Positions 23,886 through 34,521 of a stretch of 64,000 nucleotides of DNA are shown piece after piece. The stretch is from Peribacillus saganii (lineage in GTDB: Bacteria; Bacillota; Bacilli; Bacillales; DSM-1321), in contig NZ_QVTE01000030.1 of assembly GCF_003429095.1 (NCBI RefSeq), forward strand, positions 1-64,000, given 5' to 3'. The position numbers were made by a program, and so were the translations under genes. Numbering within the stretch: the first letter of the stretch is position 1; the number at the start of each line of letters is the position of its first letter. The notes beneath the pieces are model-generated. The model ran no database searches. It was not told the DNA's origin and saw nothing but the letters and a program-made list of their open reading frames with translations.

Positions 23886-25055
23886 ATGAGAAAAATCTCC
23901 TTTCTGGGATTGGCTCTTTTCTTGCTGCTGGCTGGGTGTGCACCCCAGTTTGAGAAGAGGAATGAGGTTGTCCAAGATTCAAATGAAGAAAAGGAGAAAG
24001 CGATCATTCCCAAATACAAGATTTCAGATGAGTACTATCGGATCATTACTCCTTTTAAGCCCGCCAAGGCAAGAGGACTCGTGGTTGCAAACTTGAATAC
24101 TCGATACGATATTAACGAATTTGAAACAGGTTTGACGCGAATTGCCCAAGAGAATTTCGATACCGAAAAGTATCTATTTCAAGAGGGCCAAGTATTGGAG
24201 AAGGATACAGTCCGGCTTTTGCTGAATCGTCAATTTACAAAGGCACAGCTAAAAGAGAATGAAATGAAAGATAAGGACAACATCGGACTTAATCCTTTGG
24301 ATCCTGGAAAAGGAAGCATAGCTGATAGGAATACAAAGAATCCGATTTATCTTGCCCATATCCTGGAACATGATTATCTGCTTAAAGACGATAAGAACAA
24401 TGTAAGCTTAGGAGGTGTCGTAATCGGACTTGCATTAAATTCTGTCCATTATTATCAAAAAGAGGAGTTCGGAGCTACCTTCGAAACCGAAATTGCTCAA
24501 AAAACAATGGAGCAGGAAGGCAAAAAAATTGCTGAAAAGCTGCTCCAGCGCCTTCGTGGAATGGATGAATTAAAAAACGTTCCGATTACAATTGCCCTTT
24601 TTGAGCAGAAAGAAAATAAATCCGTAGTTCCAGGGAACTTTTTTGCCTATACTCATGTGGATAATGGAAGTTCAAATATTGGCAGCTGGGAACCGGTAAA
24701 GGAAAAGTATGTCTTATTTCCTTCAGGGGAAGCAGAAGAAAATCATCGGGACGATTTAACAGCGTTTAAGAACTTTAAGCAGGATGTAGAGACATATTTT
24801 CCAAACTTTAACGGAGTAGTTGGAAAAGCCTTTTATGTCGAAGACCAGTTGCAGGATTTAAGCATAGATATTCCGATTCAATTCTATGGGAAATCTGAGG
24901 CCGTAGGATTTACCCAGTATGTAACAGGGATTGTAATGGAACATTTTCCGGAATATATTTCTGTCCAAGTCGAGGTCAGTTCTGTAAATGGACCTGAAGC
25001 TCTAATTGTCCGAAAAGCCGAAACAAAAGAACCCTTTGTCCATATTTATAAGTAA
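23886..25055 (+). CDS. camS: CamS-family lipoprotein (YerH)
   Basis: The protein (389 residues) is a secreted lipoprotein with signal peptide and lipobox LLLAGC (Cys18) followed by a CamS domain (KISDEYYRIITPFKP, VVANLNTRYDINEFE, VGKAFYVEDQLQDLS, ALIVRKAETKEPF). In enterococci and staphylococci the signal peptide of this family yields the cAM373-type pheromone peptide; the role of the mature lipoprotein is unclear. It starts 12 bases after ligA and completes the operon, followed by a terminator. Confidence 0.88.
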   Translation: MRKISFLGLALFLLLAGCAPQFEKRNEVVQDSNEEKEKAIIPKYKISDEYYRIITPFKPAKARGLVVANLNTRYDINEFETGLTRIAQENFDTEKYLFQEGQVLEKDTVRLLLNRQFTKAQLKENEMKDKDNIGLNPLDPGKGSIADRNTKNPIYLAHILEHDYLLKDDKNNVSLGGVVIGLALNSVHYYQKEEFGATFETEIAQKTMEQEGKKIAEKLLQRLRGMDELKNVPITIALFEQKENKSVVPGNFFAYTHVDNGSSNIGSWEPVKEKYVLFPSGEAEENHRDDLTAFKNFKQDVETYFPNFNGVVGKAFYVEDQLQDLSIDIPIQFYGKSEAVGFTQYVTGIVMEHFPEYISVQVEVSSVNGPEALIVRKAETKEPFVHIYK

Positions 25056-25063
25056 TATAAGCG

Positions 25064-25102
25064 AACCTTGCCGTGGAGAAAATCTGCTGGCGGGGTTTTT
25101 TA
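25064..25102 (+). terminator. Terminator after camS
   Basis: AACCTTGCC pairs with GGCGGGGTT (two G-U pairs) across a 16-base loop and is followed by a T run. Confidence 0.85.
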
Positions 25103-25251
25103 TATGAGGAATAAAAAATAGGGGGATACAGTCTAACAACTGAATACGGAAAAAGTGCTTACTTTTTGAAGTTATTGTATAATTGAAGAGTTCTGAATTT
25201 TCAGTTAAAATGAAATAGGTGTGAATAGTTTCTATTATGGAGGCGATTGGT

Positions 25252-26799
25252 TTGGTACAACCTTATAAGCACGAACCATTTACGGATTTTTCTGTGAAAG
25301 AAAACAAAGAAGAATATCTACTTGGGTTAAAAACAGTAGCATCATATTTAGGGACAGATTACGATTTGGTGATTGGCGGGGAGAGAGTCTCTACTGATGA
25401 TAAAATCGTATCTGTAAACCCTTCTAATAAGGAAGAAGTTATCGGCCGTGTTTCCAAGGCAGACCGTGAATTAGCAGAAAAGGCAATGAAGATTGCCGAT
25501 GAAACTTTTAAAAAGTGGAGCAAAGTGAACCCTGAAGTAAGAGCAGACGTACTTTTCAAGGCGGCAGCTATCATTCGCCGACGCAAGCATGAATTCTCTG
25601 CCTTATTAACGAAAGAAGCTGGTAAGCCATGGAATGAGGCGGATGCAGATACAGCTGAAGCAATTGACTTCCTGGAATTCTATGCACGCCAAATGCTGAA
25701 ACTTAAAGATGGCATTCCTGTACAGAGCCGTGCAAACGAATATAATCGTTATGATTATATCTCTTTGGGAGTGGGAATCATTATTTCTCCATGGAATTTC
25801 CCATTCGCTATTATGGCTGGAACAACAGTTGCTGCAATTGTCACAGGTAATACTGTTCTATTAAAGCCAGCTTCTACAACTCCGGTTGTAGCAGCAAAAT
25901 TTGTTGAGGTCATGGAAGAAGCGGGCCTGCCAAAAGGCGTCTTAAACTTTGTACCAGGAAGCGGTGCAGAAGTGGGAGATTACCTTGTAGATCACCCGCG
26001 TACTCGCTTTATTTCCTTCACAGGTTCACGTGATGTTGGAATACGAATTTATGAGCGTGCTTCAAAAGTAAACGAAGGCCAGATTTGGCTTAAGCGTGTA
26101 ATCGCTGAGATGGGCGGCAAGGATACAATTGTTGTGGATAAGGAAGCAGATCTTGAGCTTGCAGCCCAATCTATCGTCAAATCAGCATTCGGATTCTCCG
26201 GCCAAAAATGCTCAGCTTGTTCAAGAGCTGTTATTGTAGAAGACGTCTACGATCAAGTATTGAATCGCGCTGTTGAATTGACGAAGCAATTGACAGTAGG
26301 GAATCCTGAAGATATAACTAACTTCATGGGACCTGTTATCGACCAGAATGCATACAACAAAATTATGGAGTATGTTGAGATTGGTAAGGGTGAAGGCAAG
26401 TTAATGGCAGGCGGAAAAGGTGACTGCTCAAAAGGATTTTTCATCCAGCCGACTATATTTGCGGATCTTGATCCGAATGCACGTTTAATGCAGGAAGAGA
26501 TCTTCGGTCCGGTTGTTGCATTTGCGAAGGCCAAGGACTTCGACCATGCACTTGAAATTGCCAACAATACAGAGTATGGTTTAACGGGAGCGGTAATCAC
26601 CACTAACCGTGAGAATCAGGAAAAAGCACGTGAAGACTTCCATGTAGGGAACCTGTACTTCAACCGTGGCTGCACAGGAGCGATAGTTGGGTACCAGCCA
26701 TTCGGTGGCTTTAATATGTCCGGAACTGACAGCAAAGCTGGCGGACCGGATTACCTGACACTGCATATGCAGGGTAAAACAACTTCAGAATTGTATTAA
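25252..26799 (+). CDS. pruA: L-glutamate gamma-semialdehyde (P5C) dehydrogenase
   Basis: This aldehyde dehydrogenase oxidises glutamate semialdehyde, formed from proline or arginine via P5C, to glutamate with NAD+. The family pattern is clear: [29 protein letters not shown], the general-base Glu in EMGGKD, and the nucleophile Cys320 in [11 protein letters not shown] place the start at the TTG at 25252, where GGAGG stands 7 bases upstream. This gives 515 residues, the length I recall for B. subtilis RocA; the ATG at 25237 overlaps the ribosome site. It is a single-gene unit with its own terminator; no proline dehydrogenase gene is adjacent. Confidence 0.93.
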   Translation: MVQPYKHEPFTDFSVKENKEEYLLGLKTVASYLGTDYDLVIGGERVSTDDKIVSVNPSNKEEVIGRVSKADRELAEKAMKIADETFKKWSKVNPEVRADVLFKAAAIIRRRKHEFSALLTKEAGKPWNEADADTAEAIDFLEFYARQMLKLKDGIPVQSRANEYNRYDYISLGVGIIISPWNFPFAIMAGTTVAAIVTGNTVLLKPASTTPVVAAKFVEVMEEAGLPKGVLNFVPGSGAEVGDYLVDHPRTRFISFTGSRDVGIRIYERASKVNEGQIWLKRVIAEMGGKDTIVVDKEADLELAAQSIVKSAFGFSGQKCSACSRAVIVEDVYDQVLNRAVELTKQLTVGNPEDITNFMGPVIDQNAYNKIMEYVEIGKGEGKLMAGGKGDCSKGFFIQPTIFADLDPNARLMQEEIFGPVVAFAKAKDFDHALEIANNTEYGLTGAVITTNRENQEKAREDFHVGNLYFNRGCTGAIVGYQPFGGFNMSGTDSKAGGPDYLTLHMQGKTTSELY

Positions 26800-26812
26800 T
26801 ATATCAACTATA

Positions 26813-26846
26813 AGGCCCTTTACGCGTATTGCGGAAAGGGCTTTTA
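26813..26846 (+). terminator. Terminator after pruA
   Basis: AGCCCTTT/AAAGGGCT-type pairing, here GGCCCTTT with GAAAGGGCTT around an ACGCGTATTGC loop, ending in TTTT. Confidence 0.75.
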
Positions 26847-27149
26847 AACGAGCATACGAGATTTCTGGATTATTTTGTAGAATCATAGATATTTCCCGGA
26901 CAATATTTGCGGTTCTTCTTATTCATTCGAGAATAAGCACCTGAGATTGCTAAAAAACTCCGCACTTCCGGCAAAAAATCGACAGATTAAGAGGAGAAAA
27001 GCCAGAATTATAGCTGAGGAATGTATTCATGAAAGGAGAAATAATAGGAAGCGGAGAATACATTTGCCGATGGAAGAGAGGTGGAGACCTCCTGTTTAAG
27101 CTGTACGGTCACCAACAGTGCCATAGGGCAACGGGTGGAACAATTTATG
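26847..27149. other. Intergenic, no intact gene
   Basis: After the pruA terminator I see no promoter with good hexamers and no RNA motif. A 74-residue open frame from 27029 has an acceptable ribosome site but a composition unlike a real protein and runs out of frame over the remnant described next. Confidence 0.4.
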
Positions 27150-27533
27150 AAATGCCCCATTTCATAACCGCCAGGATATTGATTATCCTATCCCTGCCCT
27201 TATTGATAGTAGCATTAAAAAGACAATTTTTATCCGGTGGACGAGCTTACTGAAGAAGAAGCGGAGGAATATTTTTTTAATCCGCATGCTGCAAAAGGCT
27301 GAAAGGGAAGTACGGGAAATGAACATGTCTATTACTTTTACAATGAAGATGATATCCATCATTTTCACCTTTGGATGATTTCCCGGTATCAATGGATGTA
27401 TGAGCTGGGCCGGTCAATAGAGAGGGTCCGGCCGGTGTTGAAGCATAGCCGGGAAACAATGAGTGATGAGAAGAACCTTAAGCAAGTCATCACCGCAGCA
27501 GATTCAATCAGGGCATGGCTGAAAGAAAATTAA
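27150..27533 (+). pseudogene. Decayed gene of unknown family
   Basis: A coherent protein is spread over several frames. One frame reads NRQDIDYPIPALIDSSIKK; another continues YPVDELTEEEAEEYFFNPHA, a TGA at 27300, then EHVYYFYNEDDIHHFHLWMI, a region with YELGRSIERVRPVLKHSRE, and ends AADSIRAWLKEN at 27533. Codon choice and amphipathic patterns look genuinely coding, so this is a former gene with at least one frameshift and one stop. I do not recognise the family. It lies between pruA and gatC, on the same strand. Confidence 0.5.
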
Positions 27534-27639
27534 AGCAGTGACTATTCCTCGGGAACTTTTATTGCGTTAAACCGTCAAACTTTGATATTATCAGTATATT
27601 ATGTTTAAATTTAAAGATTTGAACTTGGAGGTGGAATGA

Positions 27640-27930
27640 ATGTCACGAATTTCAATTGAACAGGTAAAGCATGTGGCGCATTTGGCAAGGCTGGCTGTTT
27701 CGGAAGAGGAAGCAGAGAAATTCACAAAGCAGCTTGATGCCATAATATCTTTTGCAGAGCAGTTAAATGAGCTGGATACCGAAAACGTTGAGCCGACTTC
27801 TCACGTTTTAAATATGAAAAATGTACTGCGTGAAGACAAAGCTAAAAAAGGGCTGCCGATTGAAGAGGTTATTAAGAACGCACCGGACAGCAAGGATGGA
27901 TATGTTCGCGTACCATCGATTTTGGAGTAG
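27640..27930 (+). CDS. gatC: Glu-tRNA(Gln)/Asp-tRNA(Asn) amidotransferase subunit C
   Basis: GatC (96 residues) is the small stabilising subunit of the GatCAB amidotransferase, wrapping the GatA-GatB interface. It has the typical start [21 protein letters not shown], the [24 protein letters not shown] centre and the VPSILE end. TTGGAGGTGG precedes the ATG. GatCAB converts Glu-tRNA(Gln) to Gln-tRNA(Gln), since most Bacilli lack GlnRS. Confidence 0.96.
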   Translation: MSRISIEQVKHVAHLARLAVSEEEAEKFTKQLDAIISFAEQLNELDTENVEPTSHVLNMKNVLREDKAKKGLPIEEVIKNAPDSKDGYVRVPSILE

Positions 27931-27942
27931 GGAGGGGACACT

Positions 27943-29394
27943 ATGTCTTTATTTGATCATAAAGCTTCAGAGCTTCATGAATTTTTATTTAAAAAAGAGC
28001 TTGCGGTATCAGAACTTGTCGACGAATCATACAAGGCAATAAGCCGTATAGACGATAAAGTAAAATCATTTTTAACTTTGGACGAAGAAAATGCCCGTGC
28101 ACAGGCAAAGGCATTAGATGAAACCCGTGATAATCAAAACGGGATTCTGTTTGGACTGCCAATTGGCCTGAAAGACAACATTGTTACAAAAGGTTTACGG
28201 ACAACCAGCGGAAGCAAAATCCTTGAAAACTTTAACCCTATTTATGATGCAACAGTAGTTCAAAAGCTGCGGGCAGCACAAACAGTTACAGTTGGAAAAT
28301 TGAATATGGATGAATTTGCAATGGGTTCCTCAAACGAAAATTCAGCCTATCAAGCAACGCGGAATCCATGGAATCTGGATTATGTTCCAGGTGGTTCATC
28401 TGGTGCATCAGCAGCCTCGGTTGCAGCTGGAGAGGTGTTATTCTCCCTTGGTTCAGACACAGGCGGATCCATTCGCCAGCCAGCAGCATACTGCGGTGTT
28501 GTTGGGTTAAAGCCTACATACGGAAGAGTTTCCCGTTTTGGCCTTATCGCGTTTGCATCATCCCTTGACCAAATCGGCCCCATCACTCGCACAGTTGAAG
28601 ACAATGCTTATTTGCTGGAAGCTATTTCAGGCCTTGACGAAATGGATTCTACTTCTGCCAACGTCGACGTTCCACGCTTTGTTGATTCTCTGACAGGAGA
28701 TATTAAAGGGCTTAGAATCGCTGTGCCAAAGGAATACCTCGGTGAAGGTGTCGGTGAAGAAGCGCGCAATTCTGTACTTGAAGCATTAAAGGTATTAGAA
28801 AAGCTTGGAGCAACTTGGGAAGAGGTTTCATTGCCGCATTCTAAATATGCGTTGGCAACCTATTACCTGCTGTCTTCTTCTGAGGCTTCAGCTAACCTGT
28901 CACGCTTTGACGGAGTGCGTTACGGTTACCGGGCAGAGAATGTGGAGAGTTTAATCGAAATGTACAAGCAAACTCGGGCACAAGGCTTTGGAGATGAGGT
29001 AAAACGCCGGATTATGCTTGGAACATTCTCATTGAGCTCCGGCTACTATGATGCTTACTACAAAAAAGCCCAAAAGGTCCGTACATTGATTAAAAAGGAC
29101 TTTGAAGATGTGTTTGAAAAATATGATGTCATAGTCGGACCGACAACTCCGACTCCTGCTTTTAAAATTGGTGAAAAGACAAGCGATCCATTAACAATGT
29201 ATGCGAATGATATCTTGACTATCCCGGTTAACCTGGCAGGAGTTCCCGGTATCTCAGTGCCATGCGGATTCGCAAATGGTCTGCCTCTAGGTCTGCAGAT
29301 TATCGGAAAGCATTTTGATGAAAGTACTGTTTACCGGGTTGCCCATGCATACGAGCAGGCAACTGACTACCATAAACGAAAGCCACAGCTGTAA
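27943..29394 (+). CDS. gatA: GatCAB amidotransferase subunit A
   Basis: GatA (483 residues) hydrolyses glutamine to supply ammonia to GatB. It is an amidase-signature enzyme with the Ser-cisSer-Lys triad: Lys77 in PIGLKDNI, the Ser pair at 152-153 in [10 protein letters not shown], and the nucleophile near Ser176 in [15 protein letters not shown]. It begins 12 bases after gatC behind GGGAGGGG, and gatB follows, so the three subunits share one transcript. Confidence 0.97.
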   Translation: MSLFDHKASELHEFLFKKELAVSELVDESYKAISRIDDKVKSFLTLDEENARAQAKALDETRDNQNGILFGLPIGLKDNIVTKGLRTTSGSKILENFNPIYDATVVQKLRAAQTVTVGKLNMDEFAMGSSNENSAYQATRNPWNLDYVPGGSSGASAASVAAGEVLFSLGSDTGGSIRQPAAYCGVVGLKPTYGRVSRFGLIAFASSLDQIGPITRTVEDNAYLLEAISGLDEMDSTSANVDVPRFVDSLTGDIKGLRIAVPKEYLGEGVGEEARNSVLEALKVLEKLGATWEEVSLPHSKYALATYYLLSSSEASANLSRFDGVRYGYRAENVESLIEMYKQTRAQGFGDEVKRRIMLGTFSLSSGYYDAYYKKAQKVRTLIKKDFEDVFEKYDVIVGPTTPTPAFKIGEKTSDPLTMYANDILTIPVNLAGVPGISVPCGFANGLPLGLQIIGKHFDESTVYRVAHAYEQATDYHKRKPQL

Positions 29395-29406
29395 GGGGTG
29401 AAAAAA

Positions 29407-30837
29407 ATGAACTATGAAACGGTAATCGGTTTAGAAGTCCATGTTGAGCTTAAAACAGAATCAAAAATATTCTCTTCGAGCCCAAACCAATTTGGATCTG
29501 CACCGAACACAAATACAACGGTTATCGATCTCGGCTACCCGGGTGTCTTGCCGGTGATGAATAAAAAAGCGGTAGATTATGCAATGAAAGCAGCGATTGC
29601 ACTTAATTGTGAAATTGCCGAGGAAACAAAGTTTGACCGTAAAAACTACTTTTATCCGGATAATCCAAAAGCCTATCAAATTTCCCAATTTGATAAACCT
29701 ATTGGTGAAAACGGATGGATTGAAATTGAAGTAGGCGGCAAGAAAAAGAAGATTGGCATTACTCGTATCCATATGGAAGAGGATGCGGGCAAGCTGACTC
29801 ATACAGGTGATGGTTATTCTCTTGTAGACTTTAATCGCCAGGGAACTCCACTTGTAGAGATTGTATCGGAACCCGATATCACATCTCCTGAAGAAGCGTA
29901 CGCGTATCTTGAAAAACTGAAATCAATCATCCAGTACACTGGAGTTTCCGATTGTAAAATGGAAGAAGGCTCATTGCGCTGTGACGCGAATATCTCTATC
30001 CGTCCTGTTGGACAAAAGGAATTCGGCACTAAGACTGAGCTGAAGAACTTGAACTCCTTTAACTTTGTCCGTAAAGGTTTGGAATATGAGGAAAAGCGCC
30101 AGGAAGAGGTTCTTCGTGCAGGCGGCACAATCGAGCAGGAAACACGCCGATTTGACGAATCCACGGGCAAAACGCTTCTTATGCGTGTAAAAGAAGGCTC
30201 TGATGATTACCGCTATTTTCCGGAACCTGACCTTCTTGTAATCCATATCGATGAAGAATGGAAGGCTCGTATCACTGCGGAAATCCCTGAGCTTCCTGAT
30301 GCAAGGAAAAAGCGCTATGTTGAGGAGCTTGGATTGCCGGAATATGACGCAGCTGTTTTAACAGTTACTAAGGAAACAGCAGATTTCTTTGAGGCAGTAG
30401 TTGACAAAGGAACAGACGCAAAGCAGGCCTCCAACTGGATCATGGGTGAGCTTTCGGCTTATCTGAATGCGGAAGGTAAGGAACTGCATGATGTAGCTCT
30501 AACCGCTGAAGGGCTAGCCGGCATGATCAAGCTGATTGAGAATGGCACCATTTCTTCGAAAATTGCGAAGACAGTTTTCAAAGAGCTGATTGAAAATGGG
30601 GGAGACCCAGAAACGATTGTAAAAGAAAAAGGGCTTGTCCAGATTTCTGATGAGGGAACGCTAAGAAAAATCATTGAAGAAGCAATCGACAACAACCCGC
30701 AATCAGTTGAAGATTTCAAAAACGGAAAAGCAAAGGCAACAGGCTTCCTGGTCGGCCAGATCATGAAGGCAACAAAAGGACAGGCCAATCCGCCACTTGT
30801 GAATAAATTACTGCTTGAAGAACTTCAGAAGCGGTAA
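29407..30837 (+). CDS. gatB: GatCAB amidotransferase subunit B
   Basis: GatB (476 residues) phosphorylates and amidates the mischarged tRNA. It begins [22 protein letters not shown], contains the cradle-domain [20 protein letters not shown] with metal/ATP residues, [13 protein letters not shown], and the C-terminal YqeY-like helical tail ([19 protein letters not shown]) that binds tRNA. I take the ATG at 29407, 8 bases after AAGGGG; a GTG at 29398 overlaps that site. Confidence 0.96.
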   Translation: MNYETVIGLEVHVELKTESKIFSSSPNQFGSAPNTNTTVIDLGYPGVLPVMNKKAVDYAMKAAIALNCEIAEETKFDRKNYFYPDNPKAYQISQFDKPIGENGWIEIEVGGKKKKIGITRIHMEEDAGKLTHTGDGYSLVDFNRQGTPLVEIVSEPDITSPEEAYAYLEKLKSIIQYTGVSDCKMEEGSLRCDANISIRPVGQKEFGTKTELKNLNSFNFVRKGLEYEEKRQEEVLRAGGTIEQETRRFDESTGKTLLMRVKEGSDDYRYFPEPDLLVIHIDEEWKARITAEIPELPDARKKRYVEELGLPEYDAAVLTVTKETADFFEAVVDKGTDAKQASNWIMGELSAYLNAEGKELHDVALTAEGLAGMIKLIENGTISSKIAKTVFKELIENGGDPETIVKEKGLVQISDEGTLRKIIEEAIDNNPQSVEDFKNGKAKATGFLVGQIMKATKGQANPPLVNKLLLEELQKR

Positions 30838-30839
30838 CA

Positions 30840-30882
30840 TAAAAACCCCTGTATTTCATTAGTGAAATACAGGGGTTTTGCT
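30840..30882 (+). terminator. Terminator after gatB
   Basis: AAAACCCCTGTATTTCA and TGAAATACAGGGGTTTT form a nearly perfect 17-bp stem with a TTAG loop. The T tract allows use on + and the A tract on the opposite strand, where the convergent sugar transporter ends. Confidence 0.92.
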
Positions 30883-30954
30883 ATCAATAAGATTTTTTCA
30901 AAAAAGCAGCATGATTCCCTATTGCGGGTCCATGCTGCTATAAGTTGTCTGTCA

Positions 30955-31827
30955 TTACCCTTTTGTCCCGGAAGATACATTTGTTCCTTCCATAAAGTAA
31001 CGCTGGAAAAAGAAGAATAGGATAACAGTCGGCAGAAGGATCATGACTGACATGGACATTAAGTAATGCCATTGTACCTGGACGCTTCCTTTGAAGGTTT
31101 GTAATCCTAGCTGCAGGGTGTAGAGATTTTCATCATTGAGATAAAGCAAGGGTGACAGCAGGTCATTCCAGGCAGCGTTAAAGGAGAACAAAGCTACTGT
31201 TATGAGAGCTGGCTTGGTTAACGGCAGCATGATATGCCACCAAATCCTTAAATGACTCGCGCCGTCCATCCGTGCTGCTTCAATGTATTCATCGGGAATT
31301 GTCATCATAAATTGGCGCAGCAGGAAGATATAAAATGCACTTCCGGCAAAGGCTGGTATAATCAATGGCAGATATGTGTTGACCCACCCTAATTTGGAGA
31401 AGAGCATGTATTGCGGAACGAGTGTGACAAAGCTCGGAATGAGCATCGTTGCTAATACAATAACGAACAATGTATTCCTTCCTTTAAAATGAATCTTTGC
31501 AAATCCGTAAGCCACATATGAGTTGACTAAGACGCTGCCGATTGTCGTGACTATGGCAATGAAAAGGGTATTTAAACCCCAGCGGGCAAACGGACCGGTC
31601 TGCCAGGCTTCAATATAGTTTGAAAAACGGAAGCTTTCCGGGATAAAGGTAGGCGGGTGCTGCATGATTTCCTCAGGGGATTTCAAGGAAGTTGAAATCA
31701 TCCACCACAGGGGCATAAGCAGCAATATGCTGCCAAGCAGCAGAAATGCCAAAGTAATTGTCTTCTTTGTCCGTTCCTGAAAAGACTTTGTCTGATGGAA
31801 TTTTAAATCTGATTCAGCTTTTATCAT
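30955..31827 (-). CDS. Carbohydrate ABC transporter permease (MalG-type)
   Basis: This 290-residue inner-membrane permease of the CUT1 family has six expected helices, beginning with LAFLLLGSILLLMPLWWMIS. The EAA loop that contacts the ATPase reads EYIEAARMDGASHLRIWWHI followed by MLPLTKP. The start ATG overlaps the stop of the upstream permease by 4 bases, so the two are coupled. With its partner permease and the binding protein at 33093 it would import an oligosaccharide or polyol. The sugar cannot be told from sequence. Confidence 0.88.
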   Translation of the reverse strand: MIKAESDLKFHQTKSFQERTKKTITLAFLLLGSILLLMPLWWMISTSLKSPEEIMQHPPTFIPESFRFSNYIEAWQTGPFARWGLNTLFIAIVTTIGSVLVNSYVAYGFAKIHFKGRNTLFVIVLATMLIPSFVTLVPQYMLFSKLGWVNTYLPLIIPAFAGSAFYIFLLRQFMMTIPDEYIEAARMDGASHLRIWWHIMLPLTKPALITVALFSFNAAWNDLLSPLLYLNDENLYTLQLGLQTFKGSVQVQWHYLMSMSVMILLPTVILFFFFQRYFMEGTNVSSGTKG

Positions 31828-32837
31828 TTGTTGTCACCGCCTTCGTAGTAAACCCATTTTTTGCCGATTTTTAAGTTGAATACAGTCAGGATCATGATAA
31901 ACACGAACAAGAACCAGGCCATAGATGATGCATAACCCATATCGAACATTTCGAATGCGTTTTTCCACATATGAAGGTTATAGAATAACAGCGAGTTACC
32001 CGGTCCTCCGTCTCCATTCTCAGTCATTACATAAGCTTCCTGGAAAATTTGGAAGGCATAAATAGTACTTGTAATGACATCAAAGAAAATGATTGGCGTA
32101 ATCATCGGGAGTGTAATATAAAAGAATTTATGGATAGAGTTGGCCCCATCGAGGTCGGCCGCCTCATACAGCGCAGTTGATATACTCTGAAGACGCGCTA
32201 GATAGAGCAGCATTCCGCCACCGACACTCCAAAGTTTCATAAAAATAAGAGCGGGTTTAGTCCAGGCTGGATCAAACAGCCAAGAAGGACCTTCAATTCC
32301 AACCCAGCCAAGGACTGTATTCACCAATCCGGTAGATGGACTGAGCATTTGCATCCAGAGAAAGTATACAGCTACCCCGGAAAGGACGGCCGGCAAATAA
32401 TATATGGTCCGGAAAAACTTCATCCCCTTTATTTTCTGGTTAAGAAGGACAGCAATGAACACGGCTCCTGCAGTTGTTAATGGAATGGAGAATAATACGA
32501 AGTACAAAGTATTCCAGAGAGAAGTCCAAAATAAATCATCCATTGTGAACATTCGTTTATAGTTATCCAGTCCTACAAAGTTCATTTGGGAGGTAATATT
32601 GTAATCGGTGAAACTGACGTATAACGAGAATAAAAGAGGGCCTGCAGTTAGAAATAATAAACCGATCAGCCAGGGAGAAATGAAAAGGTAGCCGCTAAGA
32701 TTGTCCATTTTGCCTGCTTTGCTTTTTGAAGTGATTTGCCAGAATCGCCGGGAGCTGACAGCGGACTTGGCTGGCTTTTTTTTCTCGGTTGTCTTCGGCG
32801 CAGTACCTGTCTTTTCTTCCATAATGGATTGCTGCAT
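31824..32837 (-). CDS. Carbohydrate ABC transporter permease (MalF-type)
   Basis: The 337-residue CUT1 permease has a Lys-rich cytosolic N-terminus, then LSGYLFISPWLIGLLFLTAGP and further helices. The EAA loop is ALYEAADLDGANSIHKFFYI followed by TLPMITP. AAAGGAG lies 9 bases before the ATG at 32837. No ATPase gene is present in the cluster, so it probably uses a shared MsmX-type ATPase encoded elsewhere, as CUT1 systems of B. subtilis do. A repeat and a terminator lie between it and the binding-protein gene. Confidence 0.88.
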   Translation of the reverse strand: MQQSIMEEKTGTAPKTTEKKKPAKSAVSSRRFWQITSKSKAGKMDNLSGYLFISPWLIGLLFLTAGPLLFSLYVSFTDYNITSQMNFVGLDNYKRMFTMDDLFWTSLWNTLYFVLFSIPLTTAGAVFIAVLLNQKIKGMKFFRTIYYLPAVLSGVAVYFLWMQMLSPSTGLVNTVLGWVGIEGPSWLFDPAWTKPALIFMKLWSVGGGMLLYLARLQSISTALYEAADLDGANSIHKFFYITLPMITPIIFFDVITSTIYAFQIFQEAYVMTENGDGGPGNSLLFYNLHMWKNAFEMFDMGYASSMAWFLFVFIMILTVFNLKIGKKWVYYEGGDNK

Positions 32838-32867
32838 GATACATTACTCCTTTCTGAGTCAATTAAT

Positions 32868-32975
32868 ACACGAAAAGCACAAGCGCTCTGACTAAGGAAC
32901 GTCGACTAAGGTCAGGCACGTCCTGTGCGTCGGGGCTTTACTTTCCTCCGGAGCTGGGCGCTGTGTAGCAAAGAA
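32868..32975 (-). repeat. Dispersed repeat inside the sugar ABC operon
   Basis: CGAAAAGCACAAGCGCTCTG, GACTAAGGTCAGG, ACGTCCTGTGCGT and the end CCGGAGCTGGGCGC follow the reverse-complement order of the 57 kb repeat in a shortened form. The copy sits between the binding-protein terminator and the first permease gene. Confidence 0.6.
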
Positions 32976-33008
32976 TCTGTTCTTGTTAAAAAGTATACTT
33001 TCGTACCT

Positions 33009-33055
33009 TTTTAAAAAACCTTGCCATCCGATATTGAATGACAAGGCTTTTCATC
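33009..33055 (-). terminator. Terminator after the binding-protein gene
   Basis: On the minus strand AAGCCTTGTCATTC and GATGGCAAGGTTTTTT form a stem with the T run behind it. Placed between binding protein and permeases, it would let part of the transcripts stop after the binding-protein gene and so raise binding protein over permease. Confidence 0.7.
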
Positions 33056-33092
33056 AACAGAGGCATCCTTATTTGCGTACCTGCTTAACTTA

Positions 33093-34391
33093 TCATTTCT
33101 TTAATTCCTCAATATCTTTTTCTGCCTTCTCCAGAGCTTCTTTAGCAGACATTTTGCCTATAATGGCTGCTTCAAGCTGAGGATCTAGACGAGTTTTATA
33201 ATCAGGATACTCAAGCGGCACTGTATGGAGCTTGGTATCCTTCAGGTTAGCAAGCGCTTGGTCGTAAACGGTTTTTTCGATATCTTTCATTTCAGTTGCT
33301 GCAGATTCTGCTGCTTTAACGTTTGCGACATTATCGTAATTCTTAAGAGCCCAGTATTTTTGAGCTTGTTCACTGGCCATATATTCAATGAACTTTGCTG
33401 CTTCTTTCGGGTGCTTAGATCCTTTTGGAATTTCCAGTGCAAAGCCTCCGCCTTCATTCCAGTGACCGCTACCCGTTTCTTGTTCAGGAATTGGAGCAAC
33501 GCCAATTTCCATTTCTTTTCCTGAGTCACGGATTTGTGTGTAGAAGCCAGCAATATCGATCCACATAGCTACCTTTTCAGTAACAAAAGGATTCGTTTGG
33601 CCACTGCTAAATTCCGCTTCAAAAGCCTGTACGTTTTTGTCGCCAATGCGTTTATTCCATCCTTGAACCCATTCTAGTGCTTCTGCTTTTTTCGGTGTAT
33701 TGACTGCAAGTTTGCCGTCTTCAATAAAGCCTTTGCCGCCATCTGCATTTGACATCCAGCTGCCTGCACCAAAGCTGCCCCATAAAGGATAGAAACCAAT
33801 CCGGTCATACTTCTTCCCTTTTTTTACATCAAGCTTTTTAGCGTACTCTTCAAGTTCCGCCCAAGTGGTTGGCGGCTTTTCAGGATCAAGTCCTGCTTCC
33901 TTAAAAGCCTCTTTGTTGTAAAAAAGAACGCGTGTATCGGAAGTAAACGGCACTGCATAAGGCTTGTCCTTATACAATACAGGCTCCCATAAATGAGGAT
34001 AAAGATTACTCTGTAAATCCTTGCTGATAAGCTTGGATAAATCCTCAGCCTGCTGATTATCAGCTCGGTGAGCAACACTGGCCAAGTCATTTACGATAAC
34101 ATCAGCTGGATTGCCGGCTGCAACGGCTGCAAGGTTCTTAGTCCAAATATCGCCCCAAGGAACGAAAGTATGCTTTACTTCAATTTCATCCTGTGATTTA
34201 TTGAAGTCATCTACTATCTTTTCAATAACAGGCCTTCTGGTTTCCGAACCCCAGAAGCTCCAGAAATCGATAATCACTTTACCGTCTTTAGTAGTTGCAT
34301 TTGCTTCCTTTTTCCCGCCTCCAGAACAGGCAGAAAGCAATAAACTGAATGCAAGCAATAAAATAAATGACAGCTTGACATTTCTCTTCAT
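33093..34391 (-). CDS. Sugar ABC transporter substrate-binding lipoprotein
   Basis: The 432-residue protein has a lipoprotein signal peptide with lipobox LLSAC (Cys22) and a Gly/Lys linker, then a family 1 extracellular solute-binding fold (IIDFWSFWGSETRRP, NPADVIVNDLASVA, YAVPFTSDTRVLFYNKEAF, FIEYMASEQAQKYW). It is the receptor of the CUT1 transporter encoded downstream on the same strand. GGGGGAAA lies before the ATG. A promoter and a perfect palindrome precede it. The substrate is unknown. Confidence 0.9.
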   Translation of the reverse strand: MKRNVKLSFILLLAFSLLLSACSGGGKKEANATTKDGKVIIDFWSFWGSETRRPVIEKIVDDFNKSQDEIEVKHTFVPWGDIWTKNLAAVAAGNPADVIVNDLASVAHRADNQQAEDLSKLISKDLQSNLYPHLWEPVLYKDKPYAVPFTSDTRVLFYNKEAFKEAGLDPEKPPTTWAELEEYAKKLDVKKGKKYDRIGFYPLWGSFGAGSWMSNADGGKGFIEDGKLAVNTPKKAEALEWVQGWNKRIGDKNVQAFEAEFSSGQTNPFVTEKVAMWIDIAGFYTQIRDSGKEMEIGVAPIPEQETGSGHWNEGGGFALEIPKGSKHPKEAAKFIEYMASEQAQKYWALKNYDNVANVKAAESAATEMKDIEKTVYDQALANLKDTKLHTVPLEYPDYKTRLDPQLEAAIIGKMSAKEALEKAEKDIEELKK

Positions 34392-34470
34392 TTTTTCAAT
34401 TTCCCCCTAAAAAAATTAATAATGATCGACTTTGCTAGCTGTCTAACTTTTACCCAGTGTTTCGACAAAT

Positions 34471-34494
34471 AAACTAGTAAATAAATACTAGTTT
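34471..34494. promoter_or_regulatory. Perfect palindrome, probable sugar-regulator operator
   Basis: AAACTAGTA-AATAAA-TACTAGTTT has two 9-bp arms with no mismatch. It lies between the predicted promoter (34522-34551, minus) and the binding-protein start, about 80 bases upstream of that start. This is typical of an operator where a LacI/GntR-type repressor would block elongation. No regulator gene is adjacent, so its binder is unknown. Confidence 0.6.
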
Positions 34495-34521
34495 CTTCAT
34501 AAAATGGAACCATTTACAAAA

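Noticed and set aside
27029-27253. 74-residue open frame
   Set aside because: Runs out of frame across a decayed gene and has no family features, despite an acceptable ribosome site.
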